Assembly: GCA_016206945.1 (NCBI GenBank)
Contig: JACQQP010000117.1
Span: 1-5,777, forward strand
DNA length: 5,777 nucleotides
Source of the DNA: Candidatus Omnitrophota bacterium
GTDB taxonomy: Bacteria; Omnitrophota; Omnitrophia; Omnitrophales; Danuiimicrobiaceae
Reading direction: 5' to 3'
Positions 1 through 5,516 of this stretch are shown here, in pieces (position 1 is the stretch's first letter; each line of letters begins with the position of its first letter). The notes below the pieces were generated by a model. That model had not been told where the DNA came from. It did not search any database and saw nothing but the letters and a program-made list of their open reading frames with translations. Made by a program: the position numbers and the translations under genes.

Positions 1-16
1 AATCCCCATAGAAAAC

Positions 17-50
17 AAAATTGCCGCCAGCAGAAGCTAACGGCAATTTT
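17..50 (-). terminator. Rho-independent terminator after tRNA-Glu
   Basis: On the minus strand the DNA folds into a near-perfect hairpin. The outer arms AAAATTGCCG and CGGCAATTTT pair completely, and the inner TTAGC/GCTGG adds five more pairs, two of them G-T. This gives a 15-bp stem closed by a TTCT tetraloop. The descending arm ends in TTTT and continues GTTTTC, so a U-rich run follows the stem. It begins two bases after the tRNA-Glu discriminator base, so it probably ends the tRNA transcript and possibly the whole rpsB-frr-tRNA unit. The stem is nearly symmetrical, but the plus-strand side lacks a T-tract beyond the stem. Confidence 0.85.
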
Positions 51-51
51 G

Positions 52-125
52 CGTCCCCAAGGGGATTTGAACCCCTGCCGAGAGCTCGAAAGGCTCTTGT
101 CCTGACCAGGCTAGACGATGGGGAC
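52..125 (-). tRNA. tRNA-Glu (anticodon UUC)
   Basis: The reverse complement folds into a complete 74-nt cloverleaf. The acceptor stem is GTCCCCA/TGGGGAC and the D-stem GTCT/GGAC. The anticodon stem AGAGC/GCTCT carries the loop CTTTCGA, whose positions 34-36 read TTC, so it decodes GAA and GAG. The T-arm is AGGGG-TTCAAAT-CCCCT and the discriminator is G. The 3' CCA is not encoded (CAA follows the discriminator), so CCA must be added by tRNA nucleotidyltransferase. It is the last gene before the terminator at 17-50 and lies 102 bp downstream of tRNA-Lys on the same strand. Confidence 0.97.
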
Positions 126-129
126 GTTG

Positions 130-223
130 AAAAGTAAAAAGTTAAAAGTAAAAAGGCAAAAGAAGTAGCCGTTCATCTTACGGGAAAATTTTTGACTTTT
201 GCATTTTTACTTTTGCATCTTTT
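130..223. repeat. A/T-rich imperfect inverted repeat in the tRNA spacer
   Basis: The 102-bp spacer between the two tRNAs holds two A/T-rich arms in opposite orientation. The left arm carries the 12-mer aaaagtaaaaag twice (130-141 and 144-155). The right arm carries cttttgcat twice (196-204 and 210-218). Both repeat with a 14-bp period. The arms are partly complementary, and the centre holds a small hairpin, ccgt/acgg, at 169-183. In RNA this would give a long imperfect A-U stem between the tRNAs. No coding potential is seen. It may be a dispersed intergenic repeat or a processing structure; the sequence does not decide. Confidence 0.6.
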
Positions 224-227
224 AATA

Positions 228-301
228 TGACCGGCCCGGGATTCGAACCCGGGACACCTGCCTTAAAAGGGCAGTGCTCTACCAGACTGAGCTAGCCGGT
301 C
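228..301 (-). tRNA. tRNA-Lys (anticodon UUU)
   Basis: The reverse complement forms a complete 74-nt cloverleaf. The acceptor stem is GACCGGC/GCCGGTC, the D-stem GCTC/GAGC, and the anticodon stem CTGCC/GGCAG carries the loop CTTTTAA, so the anticodon is TTT and it decodes AAA and AAG. The variable loop is GTGTC, the T-arm CCGGG-TTCGAAT-CCCGG and the discriminator A. CCA is not encoded (TAT follows). It lies 272 bp downstream of frr on the same strand and before tRNA-Glu. No convincing promoter of its own is seen, so it may be transcribed from the ribosomal operon. Confidence 0.97.
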
Positions 302-436
302 AACAGTGCCAAAAGATTCAATGTACTTAAACCTGCCTTCTTCGCCTGCCGCCACAATTCGTGGTGAGCGTCGCGGACGCTTTAGCGGTGGAAGCTACGG
401 GCCCCGAAAATATGTGAATTGTTCATTGCGGATTTT

Positions 437-538
437 GGATTTTAGATTGCGGATCACTTCAAATCTTACAAGGCGTCTACCGTGGGAAGTTACTAAATGA
501 AGAACAAAAACTTTCGGAAAATCCGCAATCCGAAATCC
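437..538. repeat. Inverted 18-bp 'ggattt-gattgcggat' repeat pair
   Basis: Positions 437-454 (ggattttagattgcggat) match the reverse complement of 521-538 (ggatttcggattgcggat) at 16 of 18 bases. The arms are separated by 66 bp. A third partial copy lies at 558-570 in the same orientation as the second, matching 12 of 13 bases to the first. Short ggatttt units also repeat directly at 430-443. The arrangement resembles the arms of a small non-autonomous or dispersed intergenic element. No target-site duplication can be proved. Confidence 0.6.
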
Positions 539-557
539 CTGCCTGCCGGCAGGCAGG
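538..557. repeat. Perfect 20-bp G+C-rich palindrome downstream of frr
   Basis: CCTGCCTGCC is followed directly by its reverse complement GGCAGGCAGG. The minus-strand transcript could fold it into a very stable hairpin whose centre must open as a loop. It starts 17 nt after the frr stop codon. No U-tract follows on either strand, so it is not a standard terminator, though it could protect a 3' end or cause a pause. It sits exactly between two partial copies of the gattgcggat repeat (521-537 and 558-570), as if inserted there. Confidence 0.75.
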
Positions 558-573
558 CGCAATCTGAAATTGA

Positions 574-1149
574 CTATACTTGTTTAATCTCGTGCTCTTT
601 TTTGGCAAGGGCCTCGTCAATCAACTTGATGTATTTGTCCGTAACGTCTTGGACGTGCTTTTGATTCACCTTGGAAACATCTTCTCCAATGGTGCCCGCG
701 CGTTCAAGCTTCTTAATCGCCTCGTTTGCGTCGTGGCGAATGCTGCGGATCGAAACGCGTCCTTCTTCCGCATTTTTGCGAATCAACTTGTCCAGTTCCG
801 CGCGCCGCTCTTCCGTAAGCTGGGGCATTTGAATTCGAACCACTTTCCCATCATTATTCGGAACCAAACCCAAACCGGATACCTGAATCGCTTTTTCGAT
901 GGCGCCAAGCGCCGAAACATCCCAAGGTTGAATGACAATCGTTTTAGAATCCGGCGCCGAAATGGAGGCGACCCCTTTAAGCGGCGTCATTGTGTTGTAG
1001 TAATCAACTTTAATTCCCTCTACAAGCGCCACCGAAGCTCGTCCTGTATGAAGACTTTGAAACTCTTGGCGAACCGCATCAAGGGCCCTCTGCATTTTCT
1101 TCTCCGCCTCATCCAATATCGGTTTTGTCTGATTCGCAGTCTGTACCAT
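574..1149 (-). CDS. frr: Ribosome recycling factor (RRF)
   Basis: A cytoplasmic factor that, with EF-G, splits the post-termination ribosome into subunits and releases mRNA and tRNA. The 191-residue product is close to the usual 185 or so. The N-terminal helix carries the LHTGRAS region (33-39). The beta-rich domain II covers about 40-108 and includes the DYYNTMTPL segment (49-57). The long C-terminal helices contain MPQLTEERR (108-116) and the basic RVSIRSIRHDAN (131-142), which holds the arginines of the RNA-contacting surface conserved in RRFs. The ATG is preceded by a weak purine stretch (GGATTAGAAGAGC) and lies 15 nt after the pyrH stop, so translation may be coupled. The stop is TAG. 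It is the last protein gene of the rpsB-tsf-pyrH-frr operon, a gene order conserved across bacteria. Full length, with no oddities. Confidence 0.97.
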   Translation of the reverse strand: MVQTANQTKPILDEAEKKMQRALDAVRQEFQSLHTGRASVALVEGIKVDYYNTMTPLKGVASISAPDSKTIVIQPWDVSALGAIEKAIQVSGLGLVPNNDGKVVRIQMPQLTEERRAELDKLIRKNAEEGRVSIRSIRHDANEAIKKLERAGTIGEDVSKVNQKHVQDVTDKYIKLIDEALAKKEHEIKQV

Positions 1150-1164
1150 GCTCTTCTAATCCAC

Positions 1165-1887
1165 TTAAGAGACTTTGGTGCCTATTTTCTCACCCAAAAC
1201 AACGCGCTCAATGTTGCCCGGTTTCATAAGATCGAAAATGATGATGGGAAGGCGATTATCCATGCACAGTGAAATAGCGGTGGCATCCATCACCTGAAGC
1301 CTTTTCTTCAGAACATCGATATACTTCAATCGATCAAATTTTTTGGCATCAGGGTAAAGATGCGGATCTTTGGAATAAACGCCGTCTACTTTGGTCGCTT
1401 TTAAAATCGCGTCCGCACCAATTTCAATAGCACGAAGCGCGGCGGCGGTATCCGTTGAAAAATAGGGATTCCCCGTGCCGCCGGCAAAAATGACCACACG
1501 CCCTTTTTCCAAGTGCCGAATCGCGCGCCTGCGGATATAAGGCTCGGCAAGCCGTTGGATTTCAATGGCGGTTTGGACACGGGTGAAAACGCCCTCTTGC
1601 TCAAGTGCATCTTGAAGCGCAAGCGAATTGATCACCGTGGCCAGCATTCCAATGTAATCCGCAGTGACACGTTCCATCCCTTCCTGCGCGGCCTGAAGGC
1701 CTCGGAAAATATTACCTCCGCCGATCACGCAGGCCAGATCCACTCCTAAACTTTTAACTTCCTTAATTTGCCGCGCGACAGAACGGGCCACTTTGAGGTC
1801 AACGCCATATCCCTTACGTCCCTGGAGAGACTCACCGGTGAGTTTAAGGACAACCCGTCTAAATACTGGCTTCCTTTTTTTAGGCAT
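1165..1887 (-). CDS. pyrH: UMP kinase
   Basis: Phosphorylates UMP to UDP with ATP in the cytoplasm, the step feeding UTP and CTP synthesis and sugar nucleotides. Bacterial PyrH is a hexamer of the amino acid kinase fold, usually controlled by GTP and UTP. From the ATG the product is 240 residues, typical for the family. Visible motifs are KLTGES (15-20, phosphate-binding lysine), GGGNIFRG (56-63), the UMP-side segment ADYIGMLATVINSLAL (76-91) with Asp77, AGGTGNPYFSTDTAAALRA (135-153), KVDGVYSKDP (166-175) and MDATAISLC (200-208). A TTG six bases upstream (1893) would add two residues, but it directly abuts the purine-rich GTGGA. The ATG has that sequence at a suitable distance and gives the better start. 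It begins 23 nt after tsf and ends 15 nt before frr. Complete and intact. Confidence 0.97.
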   Translation of the reverse strand: MPKKRKPVFRRVVLKLTGESLQGRKGYGVDLKVARSVARQIKEVKSLGVDLACVIGGGNIFRGLQAAQEGMERVTADYIGMLATVINSLALQDALEQEGVFTRVQTAIEIQRLAEPYIRRRAIRHLEKGRVVIFAGGTGNPYFSTDTAAALRAIEIGADAILKATKVDGVYSKDPHLYPDAKKFDRLKYIDVLKKRLQVMDATAISLCMDNRLPIIIFDLMKPGNIERVVLGEKIGTKVS

Positions 1888-1910
1888 GCTCAATCCACTC
1901 GGATGATAGG

Positions 1911-2519
1911 TTAATCGGAACTAATTTCGAACCGCGTAAAACGCTTGATCACAACGTGCTCACCCAACTTCGAAATCAGAGTGGTTAAGAGATCCTTGAC
2001 CGTGATCTCTTCGTTTTTAATAAACCGTTGGTTCAGAAGACAAACTTCTTCGAAGCGCTTTTCCAACTTTCCTTGAACGATCTCGTCCTGAATCTGAACG
2101 GGTTTGGCTTTCGCCTGGGCTCGGAACATTTCTTTCTCATGCTCAAGCCATTTGGAATCGATCTCCTCCCGCGAAACAAAAAGCGGGCGGCTTGCTGCAA
2201 TTTGCATTGCGATGTCCCGGCCAAATTGCTGAAATTCAGAATTCCGGGCGACGAAATCGGTTTCGCAATTAATCTCAACCAAGACGCCAATCTTAGCGCC
2301 TAGATGAATGTACGAAAAAATCTGCCCTTCTTTTGCGACTCGGCCAGATTTCTTCTGAGCAATTTCAAATCCGCGCTTCCGAAGCAGATCCTGTGCGCGT
2401 TGGAAATCACCCTTGGCTTCCGCCAGCGCCCGCTTGCAATCCATGATGCCGGCGCCTGTTATACTTCTAAGCTCCCTCACCTGATCTACGTTTTCCTTAA
2501 CCATGACTTTCTGGGTCAT
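1911..2519 (-). CDS. tsf: Elongation factor Ts, short form
   Basis: The guanine-nucleotide exchange factor that releases GDP from EF-Tu. The N-terminal UBA-like domain (about 9-50) shows the conserved pattern LRSITGAGIMDCKRAL and GDFQRAQDLLRKRG. The core follows with INCETDFVARN (83-93), whose Asp-Phe pair is the element that displaces Mg2+ in EF-Tu. At 202 residues it is much shorter than the 283-residue E. coli protein. It resembles the single-core-repeat form known from Thermus, so this is a family variant and not a truncation. The ATG follows the rpsB stop by 18 nt. No Shine-Dalgarno is evident; the gap instead can form a small hairpin (TTGG/CCAA, 2522-2536), so initiation may depend on coupling to rpsB. 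An internal ATG five codons later is a less likely start. The C-terminus GEHVVIKRFTRFE is typical. Confidence 0.97.
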   Translation of the reverse strand: MTQKVMVKENVDQVRELRSITGAGIMDCKRALAEAKGDFQRAQDLLRKRGFEIAQKKSGRVAKEGQIFSYIHLGAKIGVLVEINCETDFVARNSEFQQFGRDIAMQIAASRPLFVSREEIDSKWLEHEKEMFRAQAKAKPVQIQDEIVQGKLEKRFEEVCLLNQRFIKNEEITVKDLLTTLISKLGEHVVIKRFTRFEISSD

Positions 2520-2537
2520 TGTTGGAACAATACCAAT

Positions 2538-3425
2538 TTAAGCTGGCTCTTGGTTTTCTTTCCGCGGACGGCCTTTTCGCGCCTTTGGTTTGACGACCTC
2601 ACGATCGACAAGCTTTTCTACCACTTTTTCCTCAAGCACCTCAGCAATCACCTCACTCGTAGCACCCAATTGCACCTTGGGCTCTCCCGTTTCCGCTTCC
2701 TCTTCTGCCGCAGCCATTTCCTGCTCGGCATGCACCTGTTTGAACTGATTGCGCCCCTCAAGGACCGCCCGAGACACTACGTCACAAATTAACTTAACGG
2801 AACGGATTGCATCATCGTTTCCAGGAACGGGATAATCGATCAAATCAGGATCGCAATTCGTATCAATCAGAGCCGCTACTGGAATTCCAAGTCGACGAGC
2901 CTCTAAAACCGCGATCTCCTCCTGCTTAGGATCAATCACAAAAAGCGTGTCAGGAAGCCGCCTCATATGTCGAACGCCTACCAAAACCTTCAGGAGTTTT
3001 TCACGCTGAGTTTTCAATCCTGCTACTTCTTTCTTTGTGAGGAATTGATAAGTGCCTTCCCGTTCCATTCTCTCAATCTCATCTAACCGAGCAACGCTCT
3101 TGCGAATCGTTTCAAAATTCGTGAGCATGCCGCCAAGCCACCGATGACTGACATAGGGCATCTCGGTCCTCTCTGCCGCTTCTAAGATAGCTTCCTGGGC
3201 CTGCCGCTTCGTGCCAACGAAAAGAATGGAGCCGCCTCTTCGAGCCACCTCCTGCAGATAATTGCAGGCGGTCGTCAAATGGCTAAGGGTCTTTTCTAAA
3301 TCGATGATGTAAACACCATTACGGTTCGTAAAAATAAAGCGGGCCATTTTGGGATTCCAACGCTTGGTTTGGTGCCCAAAGTGAACGCCTGCCTCTAAGA
3401 GTTGCTTGACCGTAATTTCCTGCAT
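2538..3425 (-). CDS. rpsB: 30S ribosomal protein S2 with a charged C-terminal tail
   Basis: A small-subunit protein placed late between head and body near S1. The product is 295 residues from the ATG at 3425. The N-terminal signature LLEAGVHFGHQTKRWNPKM occupies 9-27, WLGGMLTNFETIRKSV lies at 96-111, and DTNCDPDLIDYPVPGNDDAI (188-207) is the second S2 signature. The conserved domain ends near 232. The remaining 60 or so residues form a tail: acidic and Ala/Glu-rich (234-249), a Val/Glu-rich stretch, then a basic patch KPKARKGRPRK (279-289). E. coli S2 is 241 residues, so this tail is an extension. The start follows AAAAAGGAACA, the clearest Shine-Dalgarno in the window, and the protein begins as S2 proteins usually do. 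An in-frame GTG at 3476 would add 17 unsupported residues. First gene of the operon, led by the promoter at 3525-3552. Confidence 0.96.
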   Translation of the reverse strand: MQEITVKQLLEAGVHFGHQTKRWNPKMARFIFTNRNGVYIIDLEKTLSHLTTACNYLQEVARRGGSILFVGTKRQAQEAILEAAERTEMPYVSHRWLGGMLTNFETIRKSVARLDEIERMEREGTYQFLTKKEVAGLKTQREKLLKVLVGVRHMRRLPDTLFVIDPKQEEIAVLEARRLGIPVAALIDTNCDPDLIDYPVPGNDDAIRSVKLICDVVSRAVLEGRNQFKQVHAEQEMAAAEEEAETGEPKVQLGATSEVIAEVLEEKVVEKLVDREVVKPKARKGRPRKENQEPA

Positions 3426-3428
3426 TGT

Positions 3429-3434
3429 TCCTTT
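3429..3434 (-). promoter_or_regulatory. Shine-Dalgarno site of rpsB
   Basis: On the minus strand AAAGGA lies three bases before the ATG at 3425 within an A-rich run. It fixes the rpsB start and argues against the upstream GTG. A 4-bp hairpin, GCCA/TGGC, lies just upstream at 3442-3452. Confidence 0.7.
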
Positions 3435-3524
3435 TTCTTCAGCCACTCTGGCAAATTTCAATCCTATTGTAACCACTGGAGTTACATCAATTTTGGTGAC
3501 CGTAAAACAAAAATGCGAGGCTAA

Positions 3525-3552
3525 ATTCTAACATATTCTTGAAGCGGGGCAA
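3525..3552 (-). promoter_or_regulatory. Predicted extended -10 sigma70-type promoter for the rpsB operon
   Basis: On the minus strand TTGCCC (3552-3547, 4 of 6 to the -35 consensus) is followed after 16 nt by TAGAAT (3530-3525, 5 of 6). TG sits one base before the -10 hexamer, as in extended -10 promoters. Transcription would start near 3518, giving a leader of about 93 nt before rpsB. The leader can form a 5-bp hairpin GTAAC/GTTAC (3485-3469) with a 7-base loop. It matches no leader motif that I recognise. Confidence 0.65.
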
Positions 3553-3553
3553 G

Positions 3554-3576
3554 GGAAATTACAGGAAATTACAGGA
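3554..3576. repeat. Tandem 10-bp repeat directly upstream of the rpsB promoter
   Basis: The unit ggaaattaca occurs at 3554-3563 and 3564-3573, followed by a further gga. On the minus strand this reads TGTAATTTCC twice, ending one base before the predicted -35. A 10-bp period places both copies on the same DNA face, in the position of an UP element or an activator site. Confidence 0.6.
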
Positions 3577-3585
3577 TCAGAGGGC

Positions 3586-5367
3586 TCAGACATTAAATTG
3601 TAGGTCATACAAACGCTTATAAATACCCCCCTCTCGAAGAAGGGATGCGTTTGTCCCAGATTGTACCAAACGTCCTTGATCGAGCACGAAGATGCGATCG
3701 GCATTTTGAATGGTAGAGAGCCGATGAGCAATGACAAGCACCGTGCGGCCCCTCATGAGATGCTCTAGCGCTTTCTGAACCTGTCGTTCGCTTTCCGTAT
3801 CCAGTTGTGAAGTGGCTTCATCCAAGATGAGAATGGGCGGATTTTTCAAAAGGGCTCGGGCAATTGAGAGCCTCTGCCTTTGACCACCCGAAAGTGTCAC
3901 GCCGCGTTCGCCAATCACAGTGGCATAACCCTTCGGGAGCTCGCGAATAAACTCATCTGCAAAAGCCGCCTCGGCAGCTTTTTTCACGTCTTCGAAAGCG
4001 GCGCTCAAGCGCCCATAGGCAATATTCTCGAAGGCCGTGGCGTTAAACAGAAAGGTTTCTTGTGTTACCAACCCGATCTTCTCACGCAGCGAACGAAGTT
4101 CGTAGTTAGAAATATCCACATCGTTAAGGGTGATTTTGCCTTTTGTCGGATCGTAAAACCGAAGCAGGAGATTGACCAGCGAAGTCTTCCCCGCACCGCT
4201 TGTTCCAACAAGCGCAACGACCTCACCTGATCGGACTGAAAAGTCGATCGCGCTCAAAACATACTTGCCAGGCTCATAAGCAAGCCACACATCCTGGTAG
4301 CAAATTGCTTTTACATCGCGCTCCAACGAAACCGTACCGCCGCGGCTTTCAACCTCGAGAGGTTCATCCATCAGTTCGAAAATCCGAGTTCCAGCCGCAA
4401 CGGCCTGTTGAAGTGAAGCGTTGGCCTTGCTCAATTTCTTAAGCGGCTCATAAAAAAGAAACAGCGTGGTCAGAAAAGAAGCAAATCGATCCAAAGGCAG
4501 CACTCTCATTCCATACCAAATGGCAAATGCAATTCCAAAAGCACCGATCACTTCAATTAACGGCCTTTGTACAATCGTAATTCTAAGTGTCCGCTTCAGA
4601 AAATTAAAAACGTTCTTATGAATGCCTTCAAATTTTTGAATCTCGTAGCGTTCCATATTGAACGCCTTCACGACGCCAATCCCGCTAAAGGTTTCTTGCA
4701 TCTCAGCGTAAATATTGGCCACTTGTTCTTGCACTCTTCTTTCCGTCTTCCGGAGTTGACGCCCCAGCAAAACAATGGGCAGCATCACGGTCGGGAAAAT
4801 AGCGAGCGCAATCCAGGCAAGACCGCCGCCCCAAAAGAAAACAAGAGGAATTTGAAAGACAATCACAAGCGGCTGCTTCACAAAATCAACAAACACGTCC
4901 GTCACCCCTGCCTGAATCACGCTCACATCATGCATCGTGCGACTCATCAATTCACCCGTTCGCCCCTTTGAATAAAAATTCATGGAAAGCCGCACCAGGC
5001 GGCCATATAGATCGTCTCGAATCTTCCGAACCGCTCTCAGGCCTACCACCGACATTTGATAACGGGAAATATATTCAAAAGTACCGCGAAGCAGGAAGAC
5101 TGCAATCACGATAAATGGAACAAGATAGGTTGGAAACTGAAAGGCGGGAAGTTCAAAAGCCGGCAGATGGAATTTCTCAAGCCACTCGAGCTTAGGCGTA
5201 TTGCCAATGATGACATAGTCTCTATTCTGCAATCCATTCAGAACAATAAAAACGGTCACCGAAACCAAAGAATGTGCCAAGGTATAGCATAAGGTACAGA
5301 AACATGCTAATGCCAAACGGCCCCGATAAGGCTTCAGATAAGTAATGAGACGCCTATAAATTTCCAT
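3586..5367 (-). CDS. MsbA-like ABC exporter (lipid A flippase type)
   Basis: A half-transporter with one membrane domain fused to one ATPase domain, acting as a homodimer in the inner membrane. The family exports lipids or drugs, and MsbA flips lipid A-core. From the ATG it has 593 residues, near the E. coli MsbA length of 582. About six membrane segments lie before residue 320 (for example 18-45, 80-102, 165-200, 270-290). The ATPase domain carries A-loop Tyr364, Walker A GTSGAGKTS (388-396), Q-loop Gln436, signature LSGGQ (492-496), Walker B LILDEAT (513-519) with Glu517, and His548. All catalytic residues are present. The loop between the first two membrane segments is long (about 46-80) and holds a repeated LPAF. 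The start is uncertain: a TTG at 5391 has a good Shine-Dalgarno (GAGGGG), while the ATG at 5367 has none but gives the usual family N-terminus, so I prefer it. No terminator separates it from rpsB. Lipid A as substrate is inference; a general lipid or drug exporter is possible. Confidence 0.88.
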   Translation of the reverse strand: MEIYRRLITYLKPYRGRLALACFCTLCYTLAHSLVSVTVFIVLNGLQNRDYVIIGNTPKLEWLEKFHLPAFELPAFQFPTYLVPFIVIAVFLLRGTFEYISRYQMSVVGLRAVRKIRDDLYGRLVRLSMNFYSKGRTGELMSRTMHDVSVIQAGVTDVFVDFVKQPLVIVFQIPLVFFWGGGLAWIALAIFPTVMLPIVLLGRQLRKTERRVQEQVANIYAEMQETFSGIGVVKAFNMERYEIQKFEGIHKNVFNFLKRTLRITIVQRPLIEVIGAFGIAFAIWYGMRVLPLDRFASFLTTLFLFYEPLKKLSKANASLQQAVAAGTRIFELMDEPLEVESRGGTVSLERDVKAICYQDVWLAYEPGKYVLSAIDFSVRSGEVVALVGTSGAGKTSLVNLLLRFYDPTKGKITLNDVDISNYELRSLREKIGLVTQETFLFNATAFENIAYGRLSAAFEDVKKAAEAAFADEFIRELPKGYATVIGERGVTLSGGQRQRLSIARALLKNPPILILDEATSQLDTESERQVQKALEHLMRGRTVLVIAHRLSTIQNADRIFVLDQGRLVQSGTNASLLREGGIYKRLYDLQFNV

Positions 5368-5397
5368 TGCGTGGGCGGATTTTATCAGCAAACTGAC

Positions 5398-5426
5398 CCC
5401 TCGTGGGATTTTTTTCCTTACGAGGG
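5398..5426. repeat. Inverted repeat upstream of the ABC exporter
   Basis: The arms ccctcgt (5398-5404) and acgaggg (5420-5426) are perfect 7-bp complements around a 15-base centre, which itself holds gga/tcc arms. On the minus strand the descending arm contains GAGGGG, which would be the Shine-Dalgarno of the TTG start at 5391. The structure could be an operator or an RNA hairpin that masks the ribosome site. No T-tract follows on either strand, so it is not a terminator. Confidence 0.6.
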
Positions 5427-5443
5427 ATCATCCAACTAAAAAG

Positions 5444-5472
5444 ATGACTCCTGTTTCATTTTGTGATATGAT
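5444..5472 (+). promoter_or_regulatory. Predicted extended -10 promoter for the Gfo/Idh/MocA-family gene
   Basis: ATGACT (5444-5449, 4 of 6 to the -35 consensus) is separated by 17 bp from TATGAT (5467-5472, 5 of 6). TG sits one base upstream of the -10 (TGATATGAT), making it an extended -10. Transcription would start near 5479, giving a leader of about 38 nt before the ATG at 5517. I see no equally good promoter for the divergent ABC gene in the same region. Confidence 0.6.
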
Positions 5473-5496
5473 CTTTGCCGTTTTCGCTTATCTATC

Positions 5497-5512
5497 CTAT
5501 TGAATTCAATAG
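5497..5512. promoter_or_regulatory. Perfect 16-bp palindrome just before the dehydrogenase start
   Basis: CTATTGAA is followed directly by its reverse complement TTCAATAG. It ends 4 bp before the ATG at 5517, downstream of the predicted promoter, and takes the place where a Shine-Dalgarno would be. The symmetry fits a dimeric repressor operator or a leader hairpin. No regulator can be named from sequence alone. Confidence 0.55.
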
Positions 5513-5516
5513 ACTT

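Larger units (their letters stand above)
302..573. other. Gene-free spacer between frr and tRNA-Lys, rich in small repeats
   Basis: No credible gene is present in these 272 bp. The right half holds the inverted 'gattgcggat' repeats and a 20-bp palindrome described separately. The left half (about 345-400) is G+C-richer and holds two back-to-back hairpins: cgccac/gtggtg at 350-366 with one G-T pair, and agcgtc/gacgct at 367-381 with a 3-base loop. Together these look like fragments of dispersed intergenic repeats, not regulatory DNA of a named type. I see no good sigma70 promoter facing the tRNAs and no rho-independent terminator for frr. Confidence 0.6.

Noticed and set aside
130..223. CRISPR-like array
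   Set aside because: Units are 9-12 bp with a 14-bp period and in opposite orientation. There are no repeats and spacers of CRISPR size.
306..500. 64-residue open frame on the plus strand
   Set aside because: It covers repeat-rich spacer, has no ribosome site and no recognisable domain. Its sequence simply translates the gattgcggat repeat.
538..557. Palindrome as rho-independent terminator of frr
   Set aside because: No U-tract follows on the minus strand (GATTTCGG instead), so it lacks the second half of a terminator.
580..1272. 230-residue open frame on the plus strand opposite frr and pyrH
   Set aside because: It is antisense to two clearly conserved genes and shows no family motif. Long shadow frames are common opposite such genes.
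1888..1893. TTG start for pyrH two codons upstream
   Set aside because: It touches the purine-rich ribosome site, whereas the ATG at 1887 has proper spacing and gives the usual 240 residues.
2304..2792. 162-residue open frame on the plus strand opposite tsf and rpsB
   Set aside because: It is antisense to intact tsf and to the rpsB tail, with no motif or ribosome site; a shadow frame.
3426..3476. 17-residue N-terminal extension of S2 from a GTG
   Set aside because: The GTG lies in a hairpin loop of the leader. The ATG at 3425 has a clear Shine-Dalgarno and gives the normal S2 N-terminus.
3426..3518. Known riboswitch or r-protein leader upstream of rpsB
   Set aside because: Only two small hairpins are visible, and I recognise no conserved core of a named leader family.
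4567..4971. 134-residue plus-strand open frame opposite the ABC exporter
   Set aside because: The minus-strand frame is a complete exporter with all ATPase motifs, and the antisense translation resembles no family.
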